Source: an uncultured Opitutia bacterium (lineage in GTDB: Bacteria > Verrucomicrobiota > Verrucomicrobiia > Opitutales > Opitutaceae). Taken from it: a stretch of 64,000 nt of DNA. The stretch is from contig CAIRCN010000082.1 in NCBI GenBank assembly GCA_903877135.1, positions 1-64,000 on the forward strand. The letters run 5' to 3'. A model generated the notes under the pieces. That model was not told where the DNA came from. It searched no databases and saw nothing but the letters and a program-made list of their open reading frames with translations. Of this stretch, positions 44,095 to 53,175 are shown in pieces; position 1 is the stretch's first letter, and each line of letters starts with the position of its first letter. A program made the translations under genes and the position numbers.

Positions 44095-45179
44095 ATAGAG
44101 GCGGTAGCGCAGACAGTGGTAGCTGAAACGAAAGCGGATGGGCGGACGATAAAATTCGCGATTTTCCCGAGCGGGAGCTGCTTTTGGGCGGCGCCGTTTT
44201 CCCAGGCCGCGCGCGGCATGCCATAGACGACGCTGCTGGCCTCATCTTGGGCGAACGTGGTTGCGCCCAACTGGCGGAGACGGAGCAGACCCTCGGCCCC
44301 GTCCTTGCCCATGCCGGTGAGGATGCCGGCTATGGCGTGCGGGGCGGCGCCGCAATCGGCGGCGGATTTGAACAGGATATCAACCGCGGGACGTTGATGC
44401 CAAACTTGAGGTCCGGTGCCGACACGCACGCGATAATGGTCCACACTCCACTGGAGCATCAGGTGGAAATTCCCCGGGGCGACCAGCGCGAGGCCGGGAG
44501 TCAACCGGTCGCCGTCAACCGCTTCGCGCACCTCAAAGGCGCAGAGGCTGTTAAGGCGCTCGGCGAAAGCTTTGGAAAAGACAGGCGGAATGTGCTGCAC
44601 GATCGCGATGCCCGGCAGGCCGGCCGGGAGGCCGGTCAGGACTTCGCGCAGCGCCTCAGTGCCTCCGGTGGAGGCGCCCAGGAGTATAACCTGGCGGCTC
44701 AATATTACACCCTGGCGGAGTGCTGGGCGTGGGGGCGGAGTAACCGGCGACGCCGCCGGCGCGAGGCGCGGTCGGTTGAGCCGGGCGCTGGCGGCGGCCT
44801 TGATGCAGGCCGCGAGCTTGGGGCCGAGGTCACCGAACGAGTATGAGCCCGCCGGTTTCGCAAGCACGTCGCAGGCCCCGAGGCGGAGGGCTTCGAGCGC
44901 ATATTCCGAGCCGCGTTGCGAAAGCGAACTCAGGATCACCACTGGCAGAGGATGCTGCTCCATCAGGAGGCGCAGAAACGTCAGGCCATCCATGCGCGGC
45001 ATCTCAAGGTCGAGCGTGAGAACATCGGGGTTGAGCTCCTTGATTTTGTCGCGCGCAATGTAGGGGTCGAGCGCCGTGCCGACGACCTCGATGGCGGAAT
45101 CGTTGCGCAGGGCGTCAGTGACAAGTTTTCGGACGACGGCGGAGTCGTCGATCACGAGCACGCGGATGGGAGAGGGCAT
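44091..45179 (-). CDS. cheB: Chemotaxis methylesterase/deamidase CheB
   Basis: This gene encodes 362 aa. Receiver (1-120) with Asp57 in LTLDLEMPRMDG, a Pro/Ala-rich linker (about 135-155), and the methylesterase domain with catalytic Ser170 in LLGASTGG, His196 in VQHIPPVF and Asp in TGMGKDGAEG. CheB removes methyl groups from receptors after phosphorylation by CheA and works against CheR. It starts 7 bp after cheR and overlaps the REC/HD-GYP gene by 4 bp. The protein appears complete. Confidence 0.95.
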   Translation of the reverse strand: MPSPIRVLVIDDSAVVRKLVTDALRNDSAIEVVGTALDPYIARDKIKELNPDVLTLDLEMPRMDGLTFLRLLMEQHPLPVVILSSLSQRGSEYALEALRLGACDVLAKPAGSYSFGDLGPKLAACIKAAASARLNRPRLAPAASPVTPPPRPALRQGVILSRQVILLGASTGGTEALREVLTGLPAGLPGIAIVQHIPPVFSKAFAERLNSLCAFEVREAVDGDRLTPGLALVAPGNFHLMLQWSVDHYRVRVGTGPQVWHQRPAVDILFKSAADCGAAPHAIAGILTGMGKDGAEGLLRLRQLGATTFAQDEASSVVYGMPRAAWENGAAQKQLPLGKIANFIVRPSAFVSATTVCATASI

Positions 45180-45186
45180 GACTGGA

Positions 45187-46005
45187 TCAGGATTGCACGG
45201 ACCGTCGGTAGATGGCGGGTTTCACCGACTTAAGCGGATGGCGGATGGACGACAAACTTTCAGCATGGCCGACGAATAGGTAACCGCCCGGGACGAGCCG
45301 GCGCGCCAGCCGGTTGACCAACTCGGTCTGCGTGGCGTTGTCGAAATAGATCATAACGTTGCGGCAAAAGATTACTTGGAACGGCTCGGTGAACGGCGGT
45401 TCGCCGTCCAAGAGATTTAGCTGCTGGAAATTTATGTGATCGCGCAGCGTGGCTTTGACGCGGTAGTTGCCTTCTTGCGGACCGAAACCGCGCTGAAAAT
45501 GCATGCGCAGGAAGTCTGCCGGCAGCCGGCTGACCGTCTCGTTGCGGTAGATGCCGGCTACGGCCTTGGTGAGCACGCGGTGCGAGATGTCGGTGGACTC
45601 GATATGCCAAGATGAGTCGGCCAGACAGCCGGCAAGTGTCATCGCAATCGAGTAGGGCTCTTCACCTGAGGAGCAGGCGGCGCTCCACACCCGGAATTTT
45701 CCCCGGCGCGCTGCTACGGCCGGGGCCAGTTCAGGCACGGCGGTCTGGCGGAGAAAATCAAAATGCGCGTTTTCACGAAAAAAAAACGTGTGGTTCGTCG
45801 AGATCGCGTCGATGAGGTGGGCGAGTTCCTCCTCCGCACCTGGCGAGCGCAACAGGTCGCAGTAGTCGCTGACCGAACTGAGGTTGGTCGCGCGCAACCG
45901 TTTGCCCAAACGGGCTGAGACCAGTTCGCGCTTATCGGTGCCGAGATTAATGCGGCTACGCTCGTAAACAAGGCTGCGGATGTATTCAAACTCTTGTTCT
46001 CTCAT
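45187..46005 (-). CDS. cheR: Chemoreceptor methyltransferase CheR
   Basis: This gene encodes 272 aa from ATG 46005 (MREQEFEYIRSLVYERS); a start nine codons upstream is less typical. N-terminal CheR domain (1-75) is followed by the SAM-binding methyltransferase core: VWSAACSSGEEPYSIAM, TDISHRVLTKAVAG, and VIFCRNVMIYFDNAT. It methylates receptor glutamates for adaptation. First gene of the minus-strand cheR-cheB-REC/HD row, and divergent from flgB; no clear promoter of its own was found in the shared gap. Confidence 0.95.
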   Translation of the reverse strand: MREQEFEYIRSLVYERSRINLGTDKRELVSARLGKRLRATNLSSVSDYCDLLRSPGAEEELAHLIDAISTNHTFFFRENAHFDFLRQTAVPELAPAVAARRGKFRVWSAACSSGEEPYSIAMTLAGCLADSSWHIESTDISHRVLTKAVAGIYRNETVSRLPADFLRMHFQRGFGPQEGNYRVKATLRDHINFQQLNLLDGEPPFTEPFQVIFCRNVMIYFDNATQTELVNRLARRLVPGGYLFVGHAESLSSIRHPLKSVKPAIYRRSVQS

Positions 46006-46079
46006 GAAACGGTAGGTCCTAAATCGTCGCAACCAGGCAAAAATGAAGGCTCACTTGCGCGGTATTGACCAAGGGCCGT

Positions 46080-46094
46080 CGGCAAATTTTGCCG
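46080..46094 (+). promoter_or_regulatory. Palindromic upstream element of the flgB promoter (candidate enhancer)
   Basis: CGGCAAATTTTGCCG, a 15-bp near-perfect palindrome centred 129 bp before the predicted flgB transcription start. The identical 15-mer occurs once more, before the flhB sigma-54 promoter (60825-60839). Upstream activators of the NtrC class bind such sites at this distance. Confidence 0.65.
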
Positions 46095-46189
46095 GCTCAG
46101 CATCCTGCGCCTGCGCCAGTTGACCTATTTTGACTCAGGGAAATTATATTGCGTTGTTTAACATCATTATATGGGTTCTTACAAGATGC

Positions 46190-46205
46190 TGGCACCGGCT
46201 TTGCT
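46190..46205 (+). promoter_or_regulatory. Sigma-54 promoter of the flgB operon
   Basis: TGGCACCGGCTTTGCT fits the sigma-54 consensus TGGCACR-N4-TTGCW at all defined positions except R. The -12 GC at 46203-46204 sets the expected start near 46216, one base before the ATG at 46217. Confidence 0.8.
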
Positions 46206-46216
46206 AACCGATGCTC

Positions 46217-46606
46217 ATGGTTGATCCCATCTTCCAATGTGATACCTATCAATTGGCCCGAAAACTCCTCGACGCTACCGCACTGCGCCAGGAGGCAATC
46301 GCTTCCAACATCGCGAATGCGGAGACGCCCGGTTACCAACGGCTCGATGTCGCGCCGGATTTCGCCCAGCAGCTGAAAGCTCAGTTGGCCTCGGGCGACC
46401 TTGCCACCAGCTCCGGTGGTCCGCAACCCCATCTCACCGTCGATACCACCGCCCGCAGCTCGCGTCCTGACGGCAACACCGTGGAGATCGAGCACGAACT
46501 GCTCGCGATGAACCGCAACGCTGTCGAACACGAATATTTGTCCGATGTGGTCTCGGCAAATCTCAAACAGCTCCGGGTTGCGATTACCGGGCGCAGCGCG
46601 CCGTAA
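46217..46606 (+). CDS. flgB: Flagellar basal-body rod protein FlgB
   Basis: This gene encodes 129 aa from ATG 46217 (MVDPIFQ); an ATG at 46211 lies upstream of the predicted sigma-54 start, so it should not be used. The N-terminal signature ALRQEAIASNIANAETPGYQ is the classic FlgB/rod motif, and the C-terminal helix (AVEHEYLSDVVSANLKQLR) is conserved. FlgB forms the proximal rod in the periplasm. First gene of the ~14.6 kb flagellar operon. There is no ribosome binding site before the ATG, so translation of a leaderless message is expected. Confidence 0.93.
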   Translation: MVDPIFQCDTYQLARKLLDATALRQEAIASNIANAETPGYQRLDVAPDFAQQLKAQLASGDLATSSGGPQPHLTVDTTARSSRPDGNTVEIEHELLAMNRNAVEHEYLSDVVSANLKQLRVAITGRSAP

Positions 46607-46626
46607 GCCCACTGGGTTAACCAGCC

Positions 46627-47046
46627 ATGAATCTTATCTCCGGCATCGACATCACCGCCAGCGCCTTGAACGCTCAGAAAACACGACTCGACATCGTCGC
46701 CCAGAACATTGCCAACGCCCAGACTACTCGCACACCCAACGGGGGCCCGTATCAGCGGCAGGTCGTGTCGTTCGAAAGCGAGCTCCTCAAGCACGAGGGC
46801 AAAAGCGGCGCTTCGTTGCAGAGCGTGAAGGTCGCCCAGGTGACGACCGACCACACGCCTGGCCAGCAGGTTTACAACCCCCAGCATCCGGATGCCGGTC
46901 CCGACGGCCTAGTGACGATGCCCAATGTTAACCTCTCCTACGAAATGGTCGATCTCATCACCGCGTCGCGCGCCTTCGAGGCCAACCTTTCCGTCGCCAA
47001 AAACGCCCGCCAGATGGCCATGAAAACTCTCGAGATTGGCAAATAA
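46627..47046 (+). CDS. flgC: Flagellar basal-body rod protein FlgC
   Basis: This gene encodes 139 aa. SALNAQKTRLDIVAQNIANA at the N-terminus and MVDLITASRAFEANLSVAKN near the C-terminus are the paired coiled-coil signatures of rod proteins, and DAGPDGLVTMPNVNLSYEM is specific to FlgC. Rod subunit acting with FlgB and FliE. It lies 20 bp after flgB and 12 bp before fliE in the conserved flgB-flgC-fliE order. Confidence 0.95.
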   Translation: MNLISGIDITASALNAQKTRLDIVAQNIANAQTTRTPNGGPYQRQVVSFESELLKHEGKSGASLQSVKVAQVTTDHTPGQQVYNPQHPDAGPDGLVTMPNVNLSYEMVDLITASRAFEANLSVAKNARQMAMKTLEIGK

Positions 47047-47058
47047 CTCGCCCTCCCC

Positions 47059-47397
47059 ATGTCCCCCATCGGTTCTGTCAGCCCGCTAAATTCCTCCTTA
47101 CTCAACCGAATCGACGCGCCGTTACCCAAGGTCGCTCTTACGTTGTCCCCCGGCCCGGGTGCTGCCGCGCCGGTAGGTGGTGGCTTCGGTTCGATGCTCG
47201 ACAACCTCGTCGCTTCCGTGGACGCCAAGCAGGGTGCCGCCCAGTCGCTCACCAACCAAGTGCTGCTCGGTCAGTCTGACCAGTTGCACCAAAGTGTCAT
47301 TGCGATGCAGGAGGCCTCGGTCGCGTTTTCCCTGATGGTCGAAGTCCGCAACAAACTGGTCGATTCCTATCAGGAGCTCATGCGCATGCAAGTATGA
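47059..47397 (+). CDS. fliE: Hook-basal body protein FliE
   Basis: This gene encodes 112 aa. The C-terminal half is FliE: LHQSVIAMQEASVAFSLMVE, VRNKLVDSYQELMRMQV. FliE joins the MS ring to the rod and is the first protein exported by the flagellar type III system. The N-terminal half is Pro/Gly-rich and variable as usual. It is between flgC (12 bp) and fliF (34 bp). Confidence 0.93.
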   Translation: MSPIGSVSPLNSSLLNRIDAPLPKVALTLSPGPGAAAPVGGGFGSMLDNLVASVDAKQGAAQSLTNQVLLGQSDQLHQSVIAMQEASVAFSLMVEVRNKLVDSYQELMRMQV

Positions 47398-47431
47398 GCA
47401 CTGATCGCTTCAATTCCCAAAACTCAGTGCA

Positions 47432-49039
47432 ATGAAAAATTTCGCCTCCTCCTTGCTCGCCCTTTGGCAGCAGCTCGGTCTCAACCAGCGTGTCTCGCTG
47501 ATCGTCGCCGCGCTGGCGGTCACCGGTGGGCTTGTCGGGGTGGTGCTCTGGTCGCAACGACCCGACTACCAGCTGCTTTATGCCCGGCTCAGCGAAAAAG
47601 ACGCCACGGCCATCATTGGCCAGCTCGAGACGCAAAACATCGCGCACCAGGTCTCCGCTGGTGGCACCGCCGTGTCGGTGCCCTCCGACCAGGTCTACAA
47701 ACTCCGCATGGACCTTGCGTCGAAGGGCCTGCCTAGCGGCGACGGCGTGGGGTTCGAGATCTTCGACAAGGGCCAATTCGGTTTATCCGACTTTGTGCAA
47801 CGCACCAATTACCTCCGCGCGATCCAAGGCGAGCTGGCCCGCACCATAATGCAGCTGCAGGGAGTGCATGCCGCGCGCGTCATGATCGTGCAGCCAGAAA
47901 ACCGCCTCCTGCTCACCGATCAGGGCGTCAAACCCACTGCGTCCGTCTTTGTCGACGTGGGCGGCGGCAGGCTCGAGATCGATCAGGTCAATGCGATCCG
48001 CCACCTCGTCGCCAACGCCGTGCAGGGTCTCGTCCCCGACCAGGTCGCGGTGATCGACAACCGCGGCCGCACGCTCTCCGAGGAGCTCAAGCAGGACCCC
48101 ACTCTCGGCAGTGCTTCCAGCCAGATGCGCTACCGCCAGCAGGTAGAGGATTATTTTTCGAAAAAGGTCGAGAGCATGCTCGCTTCCGTCATCGGCCCGG
48201 GCAACGCCGTCGTCCGCGTCTCCGCGGAAATCGACACTGAGGCCACGACGCTCACCTCGGAGAAATACGACCCCGAGGGCCAGGTTGTGCGCTCCCAGAC
48301 CATGGTCGAAGACACCTCCACCTCGGCCGAGACGCGCACCTCCGGCGGCGCGGTCGGCGTTAGTGCCAACGTTCCGGAAAAGAGCGCTGGCAATGAGACC
48401 GCCCGCCCGGTCTCGAACAGCGAGCAGAACCGCAAGAACCGCACGACCACCTACGAGATCAACCACAGCACGACTAATGTAACCCGCAACCCAGGCACCG
48501 TGAAGAGCCTGACGGCCGCCGTTTTCATCGCCCCGCGCTACGCGCCCGTGGCCCCCGCGGCAAAGGGCGCGCCCGCCCCCGAGCCTCAGGCGCAAAAGCG
48601 CTCCCCCGAGGAACTGAACGCCCTCCGCCAGCTTGTGATCAACGCCCTCGGGCTTAAGCCCGTTGCCGGGCAGACGCCCGACTCCCTGGTGTCTTTGCAG
48701 GAAATGCCCTTTCAGACGATCGACCGACTCCCCGCGCAGATCGAGGCTCTCCAGACCGAAAATCGCTGGATGGGATGGGTCGAAGCTGCGAGCCGCTGGG
48801 CGGCCGTCATCGGCGCCGGCGCGGTTTTGCTGATCTTTGCACGCATGCTTTCCCGCCAGAAACCCGAGGCTGTGCCCGTCGAGGTGCTATCTCTCTCTCC
48901 CGATGCGGCCCAACGCGCTTTACCTTCATCGTCCAACGGCATCACCCCTGACTTGCTGAACGAACTCATTAAACAAAAGCCTGCCAACGTCGGTGTCGCA
49001 TTGCGCGACTGGGTGGCCGCAGGCTCGACGAAGAATTGA
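47432..49039 (+). CDS. fliF: MS-ring protein FliF
   Basis: This gene encodes 535 aa. TM1 is at about 20-40 (VSLIVAALAVTGGLVGVVLW), ring-building motifs follow (YQLLYARLSEKDATAI, RAIQGELARTIMQLQGVHAA), a long periplasmic loop with a Ser/Thr/Asn-rich hinge comes next, and TM2 is at about 450-472, then a short cytoplasmic tail that binds FliG. FliF forms the MS ring and export-gate housing. Its length matches the family. The stop overlaps a possible TTG start of fliG, but ATG 49051 is preferred for the latter. Confidence 0.95.
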   Translation: MKNFASSLLALWQQLGLNQRVSLIVAALAVTGGLVGVVLWSQRPDYQLLYARLSEKDATAIIGQLETQNIAHQVSAGGTAVSVPSDQVYKLRMDLASKGLPSGDGVGFEIFDKGQFGLSDFVQRTNYLRAIQGELARTIMQLQGVHAARVMIVQPENRLLLTDQGVKPTASVFVDVGGGRLEIDQVNAIRHLVANAVQGLVPDQVAVIDNRGRTLSEELKQDPTLGSASSQMRYRQQVEDYFSKKVESMLASVIGPGNAVVRVSAEIDTEATTLTSEKYDPEGQVVRSQTMVEDTSTSAETRTSGGAVGVSANVPEKSAGNETARPVSNSEQNRKNRTTTYEINHSTTNVTRNPGTVKSLTAAVFIAPRYAPVAPAAKGAPAPEPQAQKRSPEELNALRQLVINALGLKPVAGQTPDSLVSLQEMPFQTIDRLPAQIEALQTENRWMGWVEAASRWAAVIGAGAVLLIFARMLSRQKPEAVPVEVLSLSPDAAQRALPSSSNGITPDLLNELIKQKPANVGVALRDWVAAGSTKN

Positions 49040-49050
49040 GGAACGCCGCC

Positions 49051-50073
49051 ATGTCGTCCGACCTCGATTTCGCCAAACTCAACCGTCAGCAGAAGCTCGC
49101 GGTGTTCCTGGTCGTGATTGGCCCTGAGGCGGCCGCTAACGTGCTCAAGCAGTTTGGCGACCCCGAAATCGAGGTGCTCTGCCGCGAGATGTCCACGCTC
49201 ACCATCGTTTCCGAGGCCGTGCAAAAATTGGCGATTGATGAATTTGCCTCCGTTGTCGCGCAGAGTGCCAACTCCGCTCTCGGCGGCCTCGCATACGCCC
49301 AGCGTACGCTAGAAATCGCCAAGGGTGACTACAAGGCCTCGGCCATCATTGGCCGCGTGGGCCCGGTGGGCACCTCAATCGATGTGATCAAGGACATAAG
49401 CGAGATGGAGGGCCGGCAGATATTCAATCTGATCAAGAACGAACAGCCGCAGACGATCTCGTTTGTCCTCTCCTATCTCGACGGCGCCAAGTCCGCCGAG
49501 GTCTTCGCTTTGCTCGGCCCCGAACTGCGCGAGGAAGTCGTCGAGCGACTTGGCACTATCGAGTCCACTTCACTCGAACTAGTGGGGAAGATCGCCCGCA
49601 ACCTAGGCAAACATTTTGATACGAAGGTGCGGCCGGCATTCCACCGCAGCGGCGGCGTCCGCGCCGTGGCCGACCTACTCAACCAGCTCGACAAGGATAT
49701 GAGCAAGAACCTGCTGGCGCGCCTCGAGGAGCGCAATGCCCAGCTTGGTGCCGCCATTCGCAAGAAACTGTTCAGCTTCGAGGATCTCGGCCGCCTCCAG
49801 CCGGCGGATCTGCAGCGCGTGCTGCGCGAAGTTGATTCTTCGAATCTCGCGGTCGCCATGAAGTCCGCCAGCGAAACGCTCCGCGCCAAATTTTACGCCG
49901 CTATCTCGAAACGCGCTGCCGAAAGTCTCAAGGAGGAGATCGAACTCCTTGGGCCGGTCCGCCTCAAAGACGTCGAGGTCGCGCAGGACGCCATCATCCA
50001 GGTCGTGCGTCGCCTTGAGGAGGAGGGGCAAATCAGCCTCGAATCCGATTCCGCTCAGAGTCTTGTAGCCTGA
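49051..50073 (+). CDS. fliG: Motor switch protein FliG
   Basis: This gene encodes 340 aa from ATG 49051 (MSSDLDFAKLNRQQ). All three FliG domains are present: N-terminal FliF-binding (KLAVFLVVIGPEAAANVLKQ), middle FliM-binding with the EHPQ-equivalent NEQPQTISFVLS, and the C-terminal charged torque helix (LFSFEDLGRLQPADLQRVLR). FliG sits on the MS ring and turns the motor with MotA. It starts 11 bp after fliF and is followed after 11 bp by fliH. Confidence 0.95.
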   Translation: MSSDLDFAKLNRQQKLAVFLVVIGPEAAANVLKQFGDPEIEVLCREMSTLTIVSEAVQKLAIDEFASVVAQSANSALGGLAYAQRTLEIAKGDYKASAIIGRVGPVGTSIDVIKDISEMEGRQIFNLIKNEQPQTISFVLSYLDGAKSAEVFALLGPELREEVVERLGTIESTSLELVGKIARNLGKHFDTKVRPAFHRSGGVRAVADLLNQLDKDMSKNLLARLEERNAQLGAAIRKKLFSFEDLGRLQPADLQRVLREVDSSNLAVAMKSASETLRAKFYAAISKRAAESLKEEIELLGPVRLKDVEVAQDAIIQVVRRLEEEGQISLESDSAQSLVA

Positions 50074-50084
50074 AAGCCCCTGCC

Positions 50085-50666
50085 ATGGCCTTTGCCGAGC
50101 TCATCTCCTTCGACCGGCCGCTCAAGGCGGTGGCAACGCATGACCAACGCGGTCGCACCTACTCGGAGGCCGAGTTGTCCGTGCAGACCGAGCAGGCCTA
50201 CAATAGTGGGGTAGACGCCGCCCGGGCCGCCGCCGACCAACAGATGGTAGAGCTACGCACGGAAATTGAGCAGCTGAGCGATGGTGTGCTGCGTAAGCTA
50301 TCTGACCTCGAAACTGCGCTCCTTGCGCAGCTGCGCGATGCGCTACCCGGCCTCGCGGTCGAAATTTCCCGACGACTTCTGGCTGGCTACGAGCCTTCGG
50401 CAGACATCGTGTCGAATCTTTGCGAAGAGGCGCTCGCCGAGCTTTTCCCGGAACGCGACAACCTTGAGTTGGCGGTCAGCCCGCGCGATGCCGCACTGCT
50501 CGAACAACTCAAACCCGGTTGGATGGAGCGCTATCCCGCCCTGCGCATCCGGGTCGACCATGGCCTCGGGCCTGGCGATTGCCAGGTCCGCAGCCGCTTC
50601 GGCCTCACCGATGCACGCCTGCAGACCAAACTAACCGCGATGTCACAAAGTCTGGTTCACGCATGA
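50085..50666 (+). CDS. fliH: Flagellar export ATPase regulator FliH
   Basis: This gene encodes 193 aa. A long helical N-terminal part (YSEAELSVQTEQAYNSGV, MVELRTEIEQLSDGVLRKL) and a C-terminal V/A-ATPase E-subunit-like part (ALPGLAVEISRRLLAGYEP, GPGDCQVRSRFGLTDARL) match FliH. It regulates FliI and links it to the C ring. The position between fliG and fliI agrees. The N-terminal SFDRPL motif could be the FliN-binding start. Confidence 0.88.
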   Translation: MAFAELISFDRPLKAVATHDQRGRTYSEAELSVQTEQAYNSGVDAARAAADQQMVELRTEIEQLSDGVLRKLSDLETALLAQLRDALPGLAVEISRRLLAGYEPSADIVSNLCEEALAELFPERDNLELAVSPRDAALLEQLKPGWMERYPALRIRVDHGLGPGDCQVRSRFGLTDARLQTKLTAMSQSLVHA

Positions 50667-50715
50667 CCTCACTTCGTCCAGTCGACGCCCGCCACGCGGC
50701 CCTCGGAGGAGCAGG

Positions 50716-52044
50716 ATGAACACCGGATCCAACGTTGCTCCGCTGGTGGAGCTACTTCGCACCCAGATCCGCCACCTGCCGCCGGTGCAGCGTGTTGGCG
50801 CGGTAACGGGCGTTGCCGGTCTTATTATCGAATCTGACGGCCCCAACGTCGGACTCGGCGAACTCTGCCTCATCCGCTCGTCGCGTTTTGATTTCCAAGT
50901 GCGCGCCGAGGTCGTAGGTTTCCGCGAACACCGTGTGCTTCTCATGCCGTTGGGCGACGCTGCTGGTCTGCACGTCGGCTGCGAGGTCGCCGCCTGCGAC
51001 CGCCCGGCGCTCCCGCAACCTGGCCCGAAAATGCTGGGCCGGGTTTTCGACGCCCTCGGTCGCCCGTTCGATGGGCTCGGCCCCATGCCGTCCAGTCGCA
51101 ACCTCGGGCAAAACGCCGCGCCGCCGCATCCGCTGCGCCGCCAGCGCATCAAGCACACCTTCGCGACGGGGGTTCGCGCGATCGATGCCTTCGTCCCGTT
51201 TGGCCGCGGCCAGCGCCTTGGCCTCTTCGCCGGTTCCGGTGTCGGCAAATCTACCCTTATGGGCATGATTGCCCGCGGCTCGGAGGCCGATGTCGTGGTC
51301 GTCGCGCTGGTGGGCGAGCGCGGCCGCGAAGTCCGCGAGTTCATCGAGAAAGACCTCGGCCCGGAGGGCATGAAGCGCGCAGTCGTTGTTGTGGCGACAT
51401 CCGACACTCCCGCGCCTCTGCGCCTGCGCGCCGCTTTCACCGCCACGGCGATTGCCGAAGCGTGGCGCGACGCCGGCAAAAACGTCCTATTTATGATGGA
51501 CTCGGTCACGCGCTTTGCGATGGCCCAGCGCGAAATTGGCCTCGCCATCGGCGAGCCGCCCGCCACTCGCGGCTACACTCCCTCGGTCTTCGCCATGCTG
51601 CCGCGCTTGCTGGAGCGCACCGGTGCCGGCGAGCAGGGGGCCATCACCGCGCTCTACACCGTGCTCGTCGAGGGCGATGACATGAACGAGCCCGTGGCGG
51701 ACACTGTCCGCGGCATCCTCGACGGCCACATCGTCCTCTCGCGCCAGCTGGCGCATTTCAACCATTACCCGGCGATCGACATCCTCGAAAGCGTGAGCCG
51801 GCTCAACCGCGATGTCTGCACTGCGGAGGAGGTCGCGCTCGCGGGCCGGGGCCGTGAGCAGCTCGCGCTCTACCGCAAGAACGAGGACCTCGTCTCCATC
51901 GGCGCCTATCAGAAGGGCGCGAATGCCGCGCTCGACCGCGCCATCGCGCTGCACGAGACGCTGGGCCAGTTCCTGCGCCAGGGCGTGCTGGAGCACACGG
52001 CCCGCGCCCAGAGTTTTCTTAACCTCCAAAAAATCCTCGCATGA
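50716..52044 (+). CDS. fliI: Flagellum-specific ATPase FliI
   Basis: This gene encodes 442 aa. Walker A FAGSGVGKSTLMG lies near residues 172-184, followed by VVVALVGERGREVREFIE and the Walker B segment LFMMDSVTRFAMAQREI, with ATRGYTPSVFAMLPRLLER. FliI hexamers power unfolding and delivery of export substrates. The end overlaps fliJ by 4 bp (ATGA). The protein looks complete. Confidence 0.96.
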   Translation: MNTGSNVAPLVELLRTQIRHLPPVQRVGAVTGVAGLIIESDGPNVGLGELCLIRSSRFDFQVRAEVVGFREHRVLLMPLGDAAGLHVGCEVAACDRPALPQPGPKMLGRVFDALGRPFDGLGPMPSSRNLGQNAAPPHPLRRQRIKHTFATGVRAIDAFVPFGRGQRLGLFAGSGVGKSTLMGMIARGSEADVVVVALVGERGREVREFIEKDLGPEGMKRAVVVVATSDTPAPLRLRAAFTATAIAEAWRDAGKNVLFMMDSVTRFAMAQREIGLAIGEPPATRGYTPSVFAMLPRLLERTGAGEQGAITALYTVLVEGDDMNEPVADTVRGILDGHIVLSRQLAHFNHYPAIDILESVSRLNRDVCTAEEVALAGRGREQLALYRKNEDLVSIGAYQKGANAALDRAIALHETLGQFLRQGVLEHTARAQSFLNLQKILA

Positions 52045-52496
52045 AACGTTTCCGTTTTCCCCTCCAGCCGGTAGGAGTCTTGCGCGCCCACCGGGAACTT
52101 CACGCTAAGGAACGGTTCGCCGCCGCCGTCCAGGTCTTCGTCCAGGCCGAAGCGGATCTTGCGGCCACCCTGGCGCGGCAGCATGCCCTGGAATTGACGC
52201 TGTTTGCCAGCCGCAAAACCACCTATCGCGCGGCGGAGGCGGCGCAGTTGCTGGCCGATTACCGCCGCGAGTGCACCGCCGAGGCCGCGGCCGAGCGCCG
52301 CGGCGCCGCCGCGCGCGTTGAGATTCAAAAGTGCCGGGAAGCCTATCTCGAGGCCCATCGTAATCTTGAGATTGTCAACCGCCTTGAGGTCAAAGCACGC
52401 GCCACCCACCGGCGGGCGACGGACCGCGAAGAGCAGGCCGAATTCGACGACCGCGCCGGCAGCCGACACCTCAAACCCGAATTCTCCAGCCCATGA
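52041..52496 (+). CDS. fliJ: Flagellar export protein FliJ
   Basis: This gene encodes 151 aa. It begins MKRFRFPLQPVGVLRAHRE, as typical FliJ proteins do, and continues as one long antiparallel coiled coil (FAAAVQVFVQAEADLAAT, EAYLEAHRNLEIVNRLEV). FliJ escorts chaperones and activates the FliI ring and the FlhA gate. It overlaps fliI and the next gene by 4 bp each, which indicates tight translational coupling. Confidence 0.88.
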   Translation: MKRFRFPLQPVGVLRAHRELHAKERFAAAVQVFVQAEADLAATLARQHALELTLFASRKTTYRAAEAAQLLADYRRECTAEAAAERRGAAARVEIQKCREAYLEAHRNLEIVNRLEVKARATHRRATDREEQAEFDDRAGSRHLKPEFSSP

Positions 52497-53110
52497 CCGC
52501 TCTGCTTCGTAATCCTCTTGTCACCGCCCCCGTCGCGCTCGTGCTGGCGCTCGCCGTGGGGTTCGCCTCGTTCTGGCGCGCCGCCGCGCCGCTTCTGGAG
52601 CAGGCCTTGCTGGCCCGCGCCAAGGCCGCCGCCACGACCAAGCCCAAGAAGGAAAAAGGGTGGGACTTCTGGACCATCGAGATCGAAAATCTATCCAACG
52701 AACTCAAGGACGAGCGGGCCCGGGTGCGCAAGCAATCCGACCTGCTCGACCAACGCGAGGTGCGCATTGCCGCGGAGCGCAAGGAACTCGAGGCCATGCG
52801 CAACGAACTCGATGGTCTGCGCCACGACCTAGCCGACAAGGTCGTCTCCATCCGCGCCGACGAGGCGAAAAACCTGCGCGGCCTCTCGCAGACCTACACC
52901 AATCTCACCCCGCGCGCCGCCGTCGCGATCATCCGCGAACTCGACGATGCGACCGTCGTGAAGATCCTTTTTCTAATGAAGCCCGATGTCGTCGGCCCCA
53001 TTTTTGAGGAGATGAGCCGCACGGCGGGCAGTGACGGCACTCTCGCGCGCCGGGTCGCCATTCTCTCCGAGAAACTCCGCGTCATGAACGGCAGCAAACC
53101 CGCGGGCTGA
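52493..53110 (+). CDS. MotE-like membrane coiled-coil protein (MgtE-N type)
   Basis: This gene encodes 205 aa. One N-terminal membrane helix (about 10-32, VTAPVALVLALAVGFASFW), a coiled coil (55-115), and a C-terminal MgtE N-domain-like part (TNLTPRAAVAIIRELDDATV, LFLMKPDVVGPIFEEM) make up the MotE layout, a flagellar stator-associated protein described in other bacteria as a MotC chaperone. It overlaps fliJ by 4 bp and precedes fliK. Its placement in the switch/export operon agrees, but the function here is inferred. Confidence 0.75.
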   Translation: MTALLRNPLVTAPVALVLALAVGFASFWRAAAPLLEQALLARAKAAATTKPKKEKGWDFWTIEIENLSNELKDERARVRKQSDLLDQREVRIAAERKELEAMRNELDGLRHDLADKVVSIRADEAKNLRGLSQTYTNLTPRAAVAIIRELDDATVVKILFLMKPDVVGPIFEEMSRTAGSDGTLARRVAILSEKLRVMNGSKPAG

Positions 53111-53175
53111 CCGGGACGATTCCATCCCGCCCCATGGAAGGAGCGGTTGCGAGCCACGGAGGGTTCGGGCTTACC

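Noticed and set aside
46076-46102. Sigma-28 promoter for cheR on the minus strand
   Set aside because: GCCGACGG is present but no -35 lies at 15-16 bp; it is part of the palindromic upstream element instead.
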